In this document: positions 13,363 through 24,737 of the stretch, piece by piece
Layout of the letters: every line of letters starts with the position of its first letter
Numbering within the stretch: the stretch's first letter is position 1
From: Rutidosis leptorrhynchoides
Taxonomy: Eukaryota > Streptophyta > Magnoliopsida > Asterales > Asteraceae
Length of the DNA stretch: 64,000 nucleotides
NCBI RefSeq assembly: GCF_046630445.1
Contig: NC_092334.1
Location: 107,619,001 to 107,683,000 of the forward strand
Direction of reading: 5' to 3'
Made by a program: the position numbers and the translations under genes
The notes under the pieces: model-generated
What the model was told of the DNA's origin: nothing
What the model saw: the letters and a program-made list of their open reading frames with translations, nothing else
The model's database searches: none

Positions 13363-15096
13363 CTACCGGTTCTTTTTCCTTATCTTGATCAGGTTGTGGT
13401 TCCTGTGGAGTAGGAATAGCTTCATCAGAAGTTACAGGTATTTCAGGTGTTTTAAGTGTTGTACCACTTCTTGTGGTAATGGCTTTAGCTGTTTCATTCC
13501 GGGGGTTAGCATTTGTATCACTAGGTAAACTTCCCGGTTTTCTTTCACCTATTAACCTTGCTAGGTTACTTACTTCTTGTTCCAAGTTTTGAATAGAAGC
13601 TTGTTGATTTCTAAATGCTTGAGCATTTTGTTCATTAGTTTGTTTTTGAGATGTGAAAAACTGCGTTTGAGTTTCAACTAGCTTCGTCATCATATCTTCT
13701 AAATTCGGCTTTTTATCATCGGTTTGTGGTGGTTTGTTTTGAAAATTAGGTCTTTGCTGATTGTAAGTATTATTGGATACTTGTTGATTGCTAGGACTTT
13801 GTTGGTTGTTGTATGGAATATTTCGATTATAATTCTGGTTTTGATTGTAGATAGGTCTTGGCGGTTGATAATTATTCTGATAATTATTTCCAGGCCTTTG
13901 GTTTATGTATGAAATATTCTCTCTTTGTTCCATTGTTAGTTCAATACTGAGACAATCTTTTGTCAAATGTGGTCCTCCACACTGCTCACAACTAATTCGT
14001 ATTGAGTGGATATCCTTAGTCATCTTTTCCATTCGTCTCTCGACAGCATCTATCTTTGCAGAAATGGAATCTAAGTCATGGCTAGAATCGGCTCTAGCTG
14101 CTTTAGATGTTCTAACGATATCTTTTTCTTGGTGCCACTCATGTGAGTGGGAAGCAGTGTTATCAATAATTTTGTAAGCATCAGTTTCGGTTTTCTTCAT
14201 AATAGAACCACCAGCTGCTATATCGATGTCTTTCCTTGTAGTGATGTCACATCCTTGGTAGAATATTTGTACTATTTGACAGGTGTCTAAACCATGTTGC
14301 GGACATCCTCTTAATAACTTTCCAAATCTAGTCCTCGCCTCATATAGAGTTTCATTCGGTTTCTGTGTGAACGTAACAATTTCTCCTTGAAGTCTTACGG
14401 CTTTAGATGCCGGAAAGAATTGTTTAAGAAATTTTTCAACTAAAACGTCCCATGTATCAATCGCCCCTTCAGGTAACGATTCCAACCAATCTTTGGCTTC
14501 TCCCTTTAAAGTCCAGGGAAATAACATGAGATATATCTGTTCATCCTCAACTTCTCTTATTTTAAATAGAGTGCAGATCCTATTAAAGGTACGAAGATGT
14601 TCATTTGGATCTTCCTTCGGCGCACCACTAAATTGGCATTGATTAGTCACCATATGTAAAATTTGTTCTTTGATTTCATAATCTGGGGCATTAATGTCTG
14701 GATGAGTAATTGCGTGACCTTGGCCAGTGCGTTTAGCTCTCATTCGGTCTTCCATACTTAAAGGTTCCAGATTCTCCATAATTGAATTTATTGAATCGGA
14801 ATCACTAGAGGATTCTGATTTAATGGTTCGTTCCTCAACAATCTCTGTTTGAATGATTGGTGGTTCCGGAGGAAAATTTAATGGTTCAGGATCTATGAGT
14901 TGTCCCTGAATATTATCCGGATTCTCAATTGTGAGGTCGGGTTCAAAAAATGGATTATCGGAAATTTGAATTGGAGTACTTGGTCGACTGATGACGATTC
15001 TAAAGAAAAATCAACGGTGGTAATATTAGCTAGATGTCTTGATCGAGTTACAGGTGGTGAACGTACAAAAGGTGGTGAACGTCTTGCTCGGTGCAT
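13349..15096 (-). pseudogene. gag: Athila-A gag, frameshifted near the N-terminus
   Basis: The main open frame 14779-13349 (476 codons) encodes a Ty3/gypsy Gag. The capsid (Retrotrans_gag) domain is at about residues 65-165 (GEAKDWLESLPEGAIDTW, FLKQFFPASK, ETLYEARTRF). A CX2CX3HX4C zinc knuckle (CEQCGGPHLTKDC) lies near residue 265. An Asn/Gln-rich linker and a coiled-coil-like stretch follow. The frame stays open upstream of 14779 to about 14970 and then continues, one base out of frame, in a segment starting with ATG at 15096 (Arg/Pro-rich). A single-base indel near 14970-14990 therefore probably broke the original start. The next frame (protease) overlaps its end by 14 bases. Confidence 0.85.
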
Positions 15097-16633
15097 TCAC
15101 TGAATATCCTATTAGTTTTTAAAAGGAAAGAAAAAAATTATATAAGTTATCCAATTAATAGACTTTTCTGATTTTGCCCACGTTTCGAATAGCCAAAAGA
15201 TGCAGCAGAGGGGCAGGATTCGTTTGGTCTCAATATAATTGAGGACGGTTTGGCTCCAATAACCCGGTCCACGTACAAATCCGACTATTACTACGAACCA
15301 GAAAATTTTGATGTCTATCAATTTAACCACTTAAAATAAATTTTCGTAATTTTAAGAAATTTAGATAAGAAGTAGAAAAAAAAAAATCTATGTCCTAAAA
15401 CTAGAATAGCGAGAAATAAGAAAGAAAAAGAGTGCGTCGAAAAAGGTCGAAAAAGAAAAGATCGAAAAAATAAAAGGCGTTGAAAAATAAGAAATAAAAA
15501 GAGTGACATATAAAACTTTAAAACACTCGCCTAACCCAACCTTATTACTACCACTAACTTAAAATTATAATCGCAAATTGAGATTACTAATTGGAATGAT
15601 AATTGATACATAGGTAAAAGGTGTCTAAAAATATTAAAGCATACAAGGAAAACTATATCCCAAATGGAAATAACTTAAAAATGTACTAAAACTTAAAAAG
15701 ACGTCGCAAAATTCTAAAGCACCTAAATCTTAGTCTAAAGAAAAAACACTTAAGGAATTTTACGACAAAGCCTAAAAATCTAGAAATAAAAATAACTATG
15801 GCAAAAACTAAGTTTTAAAACTAAAAACTAGCGAAAAACACAAATATTACGCTAAAACAATTAAAAAGGGACAAAATATAAAAATATACTAAAAGTTGTA
15901 AAAAGTACAATTTTTATAAAAATATTATTTTTATATTATTTATTTTATAAAATTATTAATTTTATAATTTAATTAAACTAAATAAAATTAAATAAAACAA
16001 AATAAACTAATTAAAACTAAATATTATAATAAAAATACCCTAATTAGGGTTTAGAATTAATAATAATAATAATTATCCCGTAATTAATGCTGTTAGGGTT
16101 CCTGTGTACCCGTGTCAGGGCTGCTCCGCGACTTGCGGTGCCCGAGGCTGGAAAACTCCGCGAATCGCGGGGTTTCAAATTTCAGATCAGGTTGCTTCGT
16201 TTGACAGGTTCAACGTAATTTTATTTATATATTTTTTTTTATTTTTCTGTGTTTAATTTAATTAAAATATTTATATAATTTAAATAAAACTTATATTTTA
16301 AAAACTAGAATAGAAATAAAAATATGTTACAATTTTATAAATAAAAATCTGAAAACTAGATTTATATATAAATTTTTTTTCGGTTTTTTATTTTATGTTT
16401 TAAATAAAAACAAAATATTTAAATAAAACTTATATTTTTATAAAATAAAAATAAAGAAACTTTATAAAACTTAAATATTTCACAAACTCTTAAAAATATT
16501 TATATATTTGTTTTCTTTTTATATTTTCGAATATTTAAAACATATTTTTACAAAAGCGTATTTTAATAAAAGTAAACTAAAAATAAAAATCTTTTTTTTT
16601 TAATATTTAGCGTTGCGCTTTCGGCGTTTAAGT
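15097..16633 (-). other. Athila-A 5' leader, non-coding
   Basis: About 1.5 kb between PBS and gag, extremely AT-rich on the PBS side. A segment near 15170-15260 (GGGGCAGGATTCGTTTGG) is homologous to the leader of Athila-B near 19070-19170, showing that the two elements are related but diverged. A GC-rich hairpin lies at 16153-16175. No gene is seen. Confidence 0.7.
16153..16175. other. GC-rich hairpin in Athila-A leader
   Basis: AAACTCCGCG, loop AAT, CGCGGGGTTT: a 10-bp stem with one G-T wobble, standing out in an AT-rich leader. A related hairpin is in the LTR (18229-18255). Confidence 0.6.
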
Positions 16634-16651
16634 TCCCCGGCAATGACGCCA
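16634..16651 (-). other. Athila-A primer-binding site
   Basis: Minus-strand TGGCGTCATTGCCGGGGA, eight bases from the LTR end at 16660. It matches the TGGCGCCGTTGCCGGGGA-type site usual in Athila/Tat elements (tRNA-Asp type) with two differences. Confidence 0.75.
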
Positions 16652-18030
16652 AAAATACTTGATAGTTAAAGCTAAGGGGTATAAAATACTATTAAATTTT
16701 ACAAGGAAATACTGTTAAATATGATACAATTTTACACAAGATATTTATTTATTTATAGAATGGATATAGTTAAACCTTGCTACAACACTTATAGGCAGTG
16801 TAGCTAATCGTACAGTAGTGTAGTTTTTAGTAAGTCCGGTTCGTTCCACATGGAATCTTTTTCACAAAGCTTAACGCTATATTAGTTTAAATTTATAAAA
16901 ATACAAATATATATATAAGTAATATTATTATTATAAAGGGGGGTTTTTACCGTTTAATGACCGGTTTGTCGATTTTAAAACTTTAGTCGCAGTTAAAAAC
17001 AAATGTAAAATATTAAATAAATAAAAGACTTAATTTAAAGCGTAAAGTAAATAACGATAATGAAATTGCGAATAATAAAAGTACGATAAAATAAACTTGC
17101 GATAATTAAAAAGTACGATAATTAAAAGTGCAATTAAATACAATAACAATAAATAAAAATGCGATAATTAGAAGTGCAATTAAATATAAAATAAAGGAAA
17201 TTAAATATGAAATAAAAGAATTATGCTTATTTAAACTTCCGTAATCATGATGTTTGACGTGTTGATTTTAGTTTTATGCCCATGGGTTAATTGTCCTTTG
17301 TCCTGGATTATTTAATATGTCCGTCTGGTTTTTGTCCATAACAGTCCATCAGTCATAAATATAAAGTGCGAGTGTCCTCGTCAAATTATCCTTATACCCG
17401 AAGTCAAATATTCTAACTAATTGGGGACTTAAACTGTAACAAGGTTTTATTACTTTGTTTAATAATTACACCAGGATGTCGACTGAGTGTAACCCAAGGT
17501 TTTAATACTTTATTATCAATTATGCCAAGTGTCCTTGTACATAATTTCACCCCTGTTTTAATAATTCTAGTGGCTATTAATCCATTCCCGTGTCCGGTTA
17601 AATGAACGATTATTTGTACATATAAATATCCCGCCCATCGTGTCCGATCGAGTGTATATGGTTATTTATAGGAATGTTCAATTGTAAATCTTTATATTAA
17701 AATTAACAAACTATCATTTAGTTAAACAAATATAAAGCCCATTAATAGCCCATAGTCTAATTTCCACAAGTGTCGTTCTTTTGTCCAAACCCCAATTATG
17801 GTATAAAGCCTAATTACCCAATTTTAGTAATTAGCCCAACATCATGATTACTTCGGATTAAATAAGCATAATAATAACTTAGCTACGAGACATTAATGTA
17901 AAAAGGTTGAACATAACTTACAATGATTAAAAATAGCGTAGCGTTATACGGACAGAATTTCGACTTACACCCTTACAACATTCGCTAACATACTCTTATT
18001 ATTAGAATTAAAATTAAAATTAAAATTAAA

Positions 18031-18036
<6 letters not shown>

Positions 18037-18115
<79 letters not shown>
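18037..18115. repeat. (AT)n microsatellite
   Basis: About 79 bp of alternating A and T inside the Athila-A LTR. Confidence 0.95.
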
Positions 18116-18116
<1 letters not shown>

Positions 18117-18228
18117 CGTGTATATTGAGAGAGAGATAGATTATATGATATATTTTTCGTCGAACTGCGTTGGCTTTTATAGGAATTTGAGTCCAGGTGA
18201 ACTCCGCGAGTTGCGTAATTTTTTGCCT

Positions 18229-18255
18229 TCAAACTCCGCAACACGCGGAGTTTGA
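18229..18255. other. Perfect 11-bp hairpin in Athila-A LTR
   Basis: TCAAACTCCGC, loop AACAC, GCGGAGTTTGA. The stem is perfect and its core AAACTCCGC recurs in the leader hairpin at 16153-16175. Another unpaired copy of the core (AACTCCGCGAG) is at 18200-18210. Confidence 0.65.
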
Positions 18256-18913
18256 AATTACAGCTCACCCAGCTTTGGCTCTTTGTTTGCCGATGATTTA
18301 TAAATATATTATAATATATATATTAATTTTAAGAATTAATTATATATTATATTATATTTATATACATAGTTAACTTGTAATTTTTAGTCCGTTGCATCGA
18401 GTGTTGAGAGTTGACTCTGGTCCCGGTTCCGGATTTTCGAACGTCCTTGCGTACAATTTAATATCTTGTACTTTGCGTTTTGAATCTTGTACTCTTGCAA
18501 TTTTGAGACGTTTCTTATCAATAATTGGAACCTCTTTGATTGTATTTTGTACTTTTGAGCTTTTTGGTCGTTTGCGTCTTCAATTCGTCGAATCTGTCTT
18601 TTGTCTTCACCTTTTATTATTTAAACGAATATCACTTTTAAATAGAACAATTGCAACTAAAAGCTTGTCTTTCTTGAGGAATAATGCTATGAAATATATG
18701 TTCGTTTTTAGCATTATCACTCCCTGTGGAACGAACCGGACTTACTAAAAACTACACTACTGTACGATTAGGTACACTGCCTATAAGTGTTGTAGCAAGG
18801 TTTAGGTATATCCATTCTATAAATAAATAAATAACTTGTGTAAAATTGTATCGTATTTAATAGTATTTTGTAGTAAAAATATAACTATTTCGTATACACC
18901 TCTACGCACATCA

Positions 18914-19216
18914 GTAGTCTTAATCTAAGGTAATCTAATCTAAAGTAATCTAATTTTAACTATCTATCCTAAGGTTGAATATGTTTTTGATTCTGGCTAC
19001 TGATTCCCTGGTATTTCGATAACAGAGCTCCGCACAAACTATTCAACAAACCAAGTGGCCAGGCCGACTACGAAGAGGCAGGATCCTTTTGGTTCCAATA
19101 TAATTGGAGACTGTTCGGAAAATCCAACAACCAAGTCCGTGTATAATTGTCTTTCTTAGACACCACTAAATGCTTGAGAATAAGTTTGATAGAGAGCAGT
19201 ATTATCTAATACCAGT
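18914..19216 (-). other. Athila-B 5' leader remnant
   Basis: Sequence between the Athila-B PBS and the junction with Athila-A. It contains GAGGCAGGATCCTTTTGG and nearby sequence homologous to the Athila-A leader. No coding potential seen. The rest of Athila-B would lie beyond the left edge of Athila-A. Confidence 0.65.
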
Positions 19217-19234
19217 TCCCCGGCAGCGGCGCCA
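19217..19234 (-). other. Athila-B primer-binding site
   Basis: Minus-strand TGGCGCCGCTGCCGGGGA, one base from the usual Athila/Tat site, 17 bases from the LTR boundary at 19252. Confidence 0.8.
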
Positions 19235-20719
19235 AAAACTAGCTTCCCACTTGATATGGCCGAAACGGACGGTTTTATTTGTACGGTGTCGTTAGGTCGC
19301 AACACGTCAGAATCAACTACCAAGATGGGGTACTGTTTTAAATTTATATTTAGCGGAGCCTAAATCGTACTACTCCTTATATTTAAGCCTAAGATAGTTA
19401 TGAAGGAGTAGTGGTTACTTAATTTTTGGAATTTTCTAAATTATAAGACAGATAAAGTAAATGCGATAAAATTTGTAATTCAGATAAGGTTAAAGTAAGT
19501 GCATACTATGATTTCATCAGTTACTTTGCCGAGATTATGGAATGTTGGATCATGAATAGGCAGAGGTCTTGTATTCATTACACTGGTCCTAAATGCCCCT
19601 GTCATAAGACATGTCACTGGGTACTGCGCTAGGCTTGAAGATTCTAAATAGACAGCAACGACCCTTACCCCCGACACCTGTGCAGTCTGATTACAGGCCT
19701 ACACGTTCAGACGGCTCATCCAATTGAGCGACTCGGTTGGGTGACGTATTAACATTCCACAAAGGTCTAAACTTTCTTAAGCATAATAGAATACAGGGTT
19801 TACCATATCCGAGAGACGTGATGTGTTTTGATTCTTTCGTTAATGATTGGATTTAAAAGATAGTTAGGCCCTTAAAAAGAGTTCAACCATAAAGAACACC
19901 ATGGCCAAGTCAAGTTTGACTTCCATGAACACGTTCGGTTATCCTAACGGTTCAATCCTTTATGTGTTCAAAGAAACAGTTCCTTAATTAACCAAGAATC
20001 CCCCAAGCGGGGTGCAATGCTTGAGACCGTGTTATGGTAAAGTGTACTAATCAGCACTGATCGGGTTCCATGGCCTTACTTAGCAGAGGTACATCTTACA
20101 ACAACCGATGTGCTTCAGCGTGCACGTATGAAGTTTATATGCTTGGTGACTACACTAGCATGGTCTGGGACCGACAATGTACTAAGGGTCTAGTAAGATG
20201 TTTCACTATGAAAGAGTCCTCAGTTGGAATCCAAAGCTCAGTAGACTTACTACAACCGGTGTGCCTCAATCGATCTTACATTGTATCCGATAGAATTCTC
20301 TTACCAAGGGGTGACACAGAAAGTGTACTATGAATCGGGGCTCACGACTTCCCAATAACAGAGCCAATAACTACGTTCTATTAGTTGGAAAAGCGATTGA
20401 GTTTACAGCATAATCGGAAAGCATTTTAACGACATACACAAACCATAACATTATTTCGGCATTATAACTGCTTACATCATAGCATACACTAAAGATAACT
20501 ACTCGCTAATCATGGCAACAATATCACAGAACATAATGATAGAAGACATTATATAAAGATAAAGGATAGAAGTACCAGTAGATTAAACGAGTTTCGAATA
20601 CAAAAGTGATAACTTCAAGACTCCAGACCGCTCCTAATACAATATTAGGCGTTCTTCTCCGTGTACTAGGTTTCCCGCACGGAGTCGAAGACCTTGAAAG
20701 TATGACTAATATTGTACGC

Positions 20720-20747
<28 letters not shown>
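20720..20747. repeat. (GA)n microsatellite
   Basis: About 28 bp of GA dinucleotides inside the Athila-B LTR. Confidence 0.9.
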
Positions 20748-20750
<3 letters not shown>

Positions 20751-20774
20751 GAATTGAAGTGTGTGTGTTTGCAA

Positions 20775-20895
20775 GGGCCGTTTGCCCTGGACGTTTGGCA
20801 AGCCGTTTGTGAGCCAGGCAAGCCGTTTAGCAGGATGTTTGTAAGCCAGGCAAGCCGTTTGGCAGGCCGTTTAGCTAGCCGTTTGGCTTGCCTGG
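20775..20895 (-). repeat. Irregular AAACGGCTTGCC minisatellite
   Basis: At least six variants of a 12-20-base unit (plus strand GGCAAGCCGTTTG, GGCAGGCCGTTTA and similar) in about 120 bp, some joined by AGCCAGGC. It is GC-richer than its surroundings. Confidence 0.7.
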
Positions 20896-21120
20896 TCAGC
20901 TGATTTTCCTGGATCATAACTTCATTTCTTGTCTTTCACCGTTTTCGCTCTAGAATCTTCGTTTTAGCTCCGATTCTCTTGATTCTTTTTGCACCGCCTT
21001 TGTAATTACTCGTTGTTCAATTCTAACCGACGAAGTTGGTATTTTTCCGACAAAGTTCAAATCTTTCTTATTTTTGGGCCTTAATACCAGGGTGAAAACG
21101 TGACTTTTTAGCCGATATCA

Positions 21121-21410
21121 GCGTGTTTTCTATTCATGTTTTCGATTTGTTTTTTTGATACCCAAATATGAAAACCGAAACGACAGTGAAAATGAAAATG
21201 AAAATTAAAAATGTAAATGTTTTGTATAACATTTTCGTTCTTTTATAGAATGAGATTCAATTCCATTCAATGTCAATAAAAAACACATTTTTTCACATTC
21301 CATGGAACTTATCGATTCCAATTCCTTCATATTTCAATTCCTTTGACACATTCTATTCTTTTCAAAAAAAAATTTCCAACCAAACGGGCCCTAAGAAGAT
21401 TTCATTTCCA
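21121..21410. other. Spacer with possible MITE end
   Basis: AT-rich sequence with repeated ATTCCATT/CAATTCC motifs. At 21381-21397 it ends in CCAACCAAACGGGCCCT, which on the other strand reads AGGGCCCGTTTGGTTGG, a common terminus of plant hAT-type MITEs. The opposite terminus is not visible, so only a partial or decayed MITE can be suggested. Confidence 0.3.
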
Positions 21411-22239
21411 TCTACTTCGAATAATGTTGCTGGTAGCGCTAGGATGTTCGAATTTTCTACTTCTTTTATCGGCCCGTTAGGAAAATTCATTTCTTCGCAT
21501 TTTTTGTGGGATACTTTTGGTTGTGTTGGTAAGATCATCGAGGCTAAGTGTTGGAAAGAGTGTTGTTATGCTCTAGTTAAGTTAGAGTCATTTTCACAAG
21601 TGGGTAAAGGTATTCGTTTTTCGAATAGTTCGAAGTTGCTCAAGCGAGTTATTTTTGTTGGTTGCGCCTCCTACAAGTTTAGTAGTTATGCTTTTGCTTC
21701 TTGGTATCTGAGTCTGGTTCAAGGTGTTTCTGTTCGACTATGGTCTACTCTTCAAGTTAATGAGAAGGATGTGAATCGAATAAAATTTAGCGCCTTGGTT
21801 ATCGATAAGGTGAAATTCTTATCGGATAAACTTTTGAATTGTTTGAAGTGTCGAAAAGTTCTTGTGAACAACTGGTGCAAACATGGCGAAATTTGGGGCT
21901 GTTTCGTGCTATGCTAGGATCAGGAAAACTCTGTAATTTGGTTGATGTTCATTTAACCGAGATTGATGTTTTTATGAAGATATGTTAAATGGTCGAAAGG
22001 TGTGGTAAGTTTTAGGGGGTTGTGTGTTTAGATGTTAAAAGGTATTCCGATTAATGACGTCTATTCTCAGAGTTTGTGGGATATGGTATGGGGTTTTGGT
22101 GATGTGATTTGTGTGAAAAAGTCGTCTTGCTGTTTGTTTCAAGTTTGTTCGCTTCTCATGTTTATCGGAAACTCTTCCACCAGTTTCATTCAAGATCTTT
22201 TCAAGGCACGTAAAACGGGAGTGGTTGGCGATGCAGTCG
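21411..22239 (+). pseudogene. Decayed LINE ORF1-like relic, 5' part
   Basis: A 215-codon open frame ends at 21917 and a second short frame covers 22032-22239. The first contains an RRM-like stretch (LWDTFGCVGKIIEAK followed by CYALVKLESF). The second contains LKGIPINDVYSQSLWDMVW then GFGDVICV, resembling the segment after the RRM in plant L1-type ORF1 proteins. There are stops and frame changes between them. The relic is cut at 22239 by LARD-C and similar sequence resumes at 34705. The family assignment is by weak resemblance only; it could be another decayed host gene. Confidence 0.35.
22235..22239. other. Target-site duplication AGTCG, left
   Basis: AGTCG immediately before the LARD-C 5' LTR; identical to 34700-34704 after the 3' LTR. 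Confidence 0.9.
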
Positions 22240-22398
22240 TGTGATGACCCGGGAATTTCCGACCAAATTTAAACTTAATCTTTATATATTTCTGACACGA
22301 TAAGCAAAGTCTGTAATGTTGAGTCACAAATATTTCGAACTGTTTCATTTATTCAATTGAACTTCGGCCAATCTCGACGATTCACGAACAACTTATTG

Positions 22399-22408
<10 letters not shown>

Positions 22409-22453
<45 letters not shown>
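22409..22453. repeat. (TG)n microsatellite
   Basis: About 45 bp of TG in the 5' LTR; the 3' LTR copy (30663-30682) is only about 20 bp. Confidence 0.95.
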
Positions 22454-22457
<4 letters not shown>

Positions 22458-24676
22458 ATATGATTTCTATAAAGAAGTATTATGATATATATATTGGAGT
22501 ATGTATAAAAGATATAAATGTTATATGTATTGTATGTATGATATAATTATTAGATATTACATAATTAATAAACTATAATATTAATATAACAAATGAAATT
22601 TCAAGATAAAAATAGTTGCTATATCAATGATATTATTTTCATTATTATTATATTAATATCAATATTATTATTAGATACATATAATGTATATATGATAGTT
22701 GATACATCTAATTGCTAATACTATTGTTATTAGTAATATCATTACAATTAGTAGTAAATATTATGATTTTAATTATTACTTATATTATTTTATTATTATT
22801 ATTATTAATATATTTATATTTATTATTAATATCAAATAAAACCTAAAAATGAATCAGGAATTCAAATTAGTTTGGTGTCCACATCCAACTTTTATCTTTG
22901 TCTCCTTGAATTCTTACAAATCGTTTAATATCTAGGTAAATTACAAATCTGTATCAATCTTAATCAATCTTTATATTCTCTTATCTATTTCTTCTGTACT
23001 GGATGGAATATAATCGACCTACCTTACTATTAGCAATCACAATTATCTACAACAACCATTTTATTTGATGAATTAAACATAAAAGGAAAAGGCATCCAGC
23101 ACATTAACCACTATCTCAAATTACATATAATATACATATGCAAAGTGAGATACTACACATTTGAGTTTTATGTATTCCATCTTTTCTGGTTCGACATAAT
23201 CAAACACAACATAAAACCCATATCCTCCTTTTTGCTTATCACCAACTTCTTTCTTTTCCCTTCTGATTGACAATCACCACTGCAACCCATTGTGAAACCA
23301 CTTTAAAACTGCTGCAAGGCTTTCGTGTTTTTGCTGATCGGTTTCCTCCTTCTATTAACAGCCACCACTCAAAACTGCTGCTTGAATGCTTCCATTCCTG
23401 TCCAAAACCAAACCCACAACAACCTTAACTGAGAAACACCTGCTATGTTTCTGTCTTTCTGTTTCATTCGCACCTTCAAACCACCATCATCATCCCTACA
23501 ACCTTTAAAACTGTTTCATTTTTTTTTTGTTGCTGTTGTTGTGATCAATCACAACCGTCACCTTAAACACCCACCCAAACACACACCCACCACTACAACC
23601 GTCATAAATTAACCACCTGCAAACTGAATTGTTGCTGCTCGCACAGGTTACTCAAAGATCACCTGCATCACCCTTCTTCCATCACCTTCAAACTTTATCA
23701 AACCATTGATATATGCTATCAATTTAAATGCATACCACTACCATAAACCACCAAGGTTATAACTTCTATTTTTAGGTTATAACTTCTATTTTTTTTACTG
23801 CAACATAGCTTCTATCTTAATAAACGGTTCGAACAACCTAAAACACCTTCATTGTTATATTCTTGCTGCTATTGATCATAAACCATCATCAACCAACATT
23901 TTTCTTTATGTTCCTATTCCTATTTCGAACAATCAAAATCACACAATCATAATAATAACACCATAATGAATTATTTGTTTCAGCCATTCGAATTCTCAAG
24001 CACAAGCAGAAATCTTTTAAATTCAAAGATTACTGCTACTTATATATGTTCCTATTCTATTCACGATTCAAGTAAACTCTTCAAGAATCCTTGTTATTAC
24101 TATTCGTATTTAATTCATTTAAAAAGTTCAGAAAATAGATAGAGGGATAATAGAAATTAATAGAATATCCAAAGAATCGATTACCTACTGGATTGATCCA
24201 TGAACCGATTACTGATTAGTTGATGATGAAGGTTGTGATCTTCACGGATCATGTTCTTGTAACTAGGTTCTTCACTTGATCAAACAAATTCATTATTTAT
24301 CGATTCTCCATCAGGTACCCAAAACAAAATCCATCAAGAACACCACTTATTATCATTCACGATTGATACTTTAAAAATACAGAGAAATTATATATGGAGA
24401 TAAAGAAATTGAGAAAATTTAATGAATCAATTACCTTTTAACTCCAGAATCGATTCCTTGATCGATGATGATGAAAACTGATGATGATTGATGATGATTC
24501 AATGATGAAAACTGATGATGATGATGATGAATTGATTGACGAGTATATCTCGAGTAGCGGTGGATCGATTAATCGATTAATGAGTCGAGGGTTCTATGAA
24601 TTTTGATGTTGTGCTCTCTGCCTTCTCGATCTGTTTGTGGATGCCAACACCGATCCCCTTTTTTATTAGGTATAGA

Positions 24677-24736
<60 letters not shown>

Positions 24737-24737
24737 T
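24677..24737. repeat. (ATT)n microsatellite in LARD-C 5' LTR
   Basis: About 61 bp of ATT units; 78 bp in the 3' LTR copy (32928-33005). Confidence 0.95.

Larger units (their letters stand above)
16660..18913 (-). repeat. Athila-A 5' LTR (2,254 bp) with long inverted ends
   Basis: The left boundary TGATAGTTAAAGC is eight bases from the PBS. The right boundary is CGCACATCA at 18913, after which sequence of Athila-B's leader begins. The first and last 190 or so bases are inverted copies of each other (about 16680-16860 against 18720-18890; shared GTAAGTCCGGTTCGTTCCAC on one strand). That is far longer than the usual few-base LTR inverted ends. A (TA)n run lies at 18037-18115. The 3' LTR is off the window, so boundaries rest on the PBS and the junction. 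Confidence 0.6.
19252..21120 (-). repeat. Athila-B 5' LTR, 1,869 bp
   Basis: Minus-strand start TGATATCGGCTAAAAAG (21120) and end GGCCATATCA (19252), giving a short inverted end TGATAT/ATATCA. The right flank GCGTG (21121-21125) would be one target duplication. Inside are a (GA)n run (20720-20747) and a cluster of GCCGTTTG-type units (20775-20895). No gene is seen; short open frames across it are not conserved features of any family I know. Confidence 0.65.
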
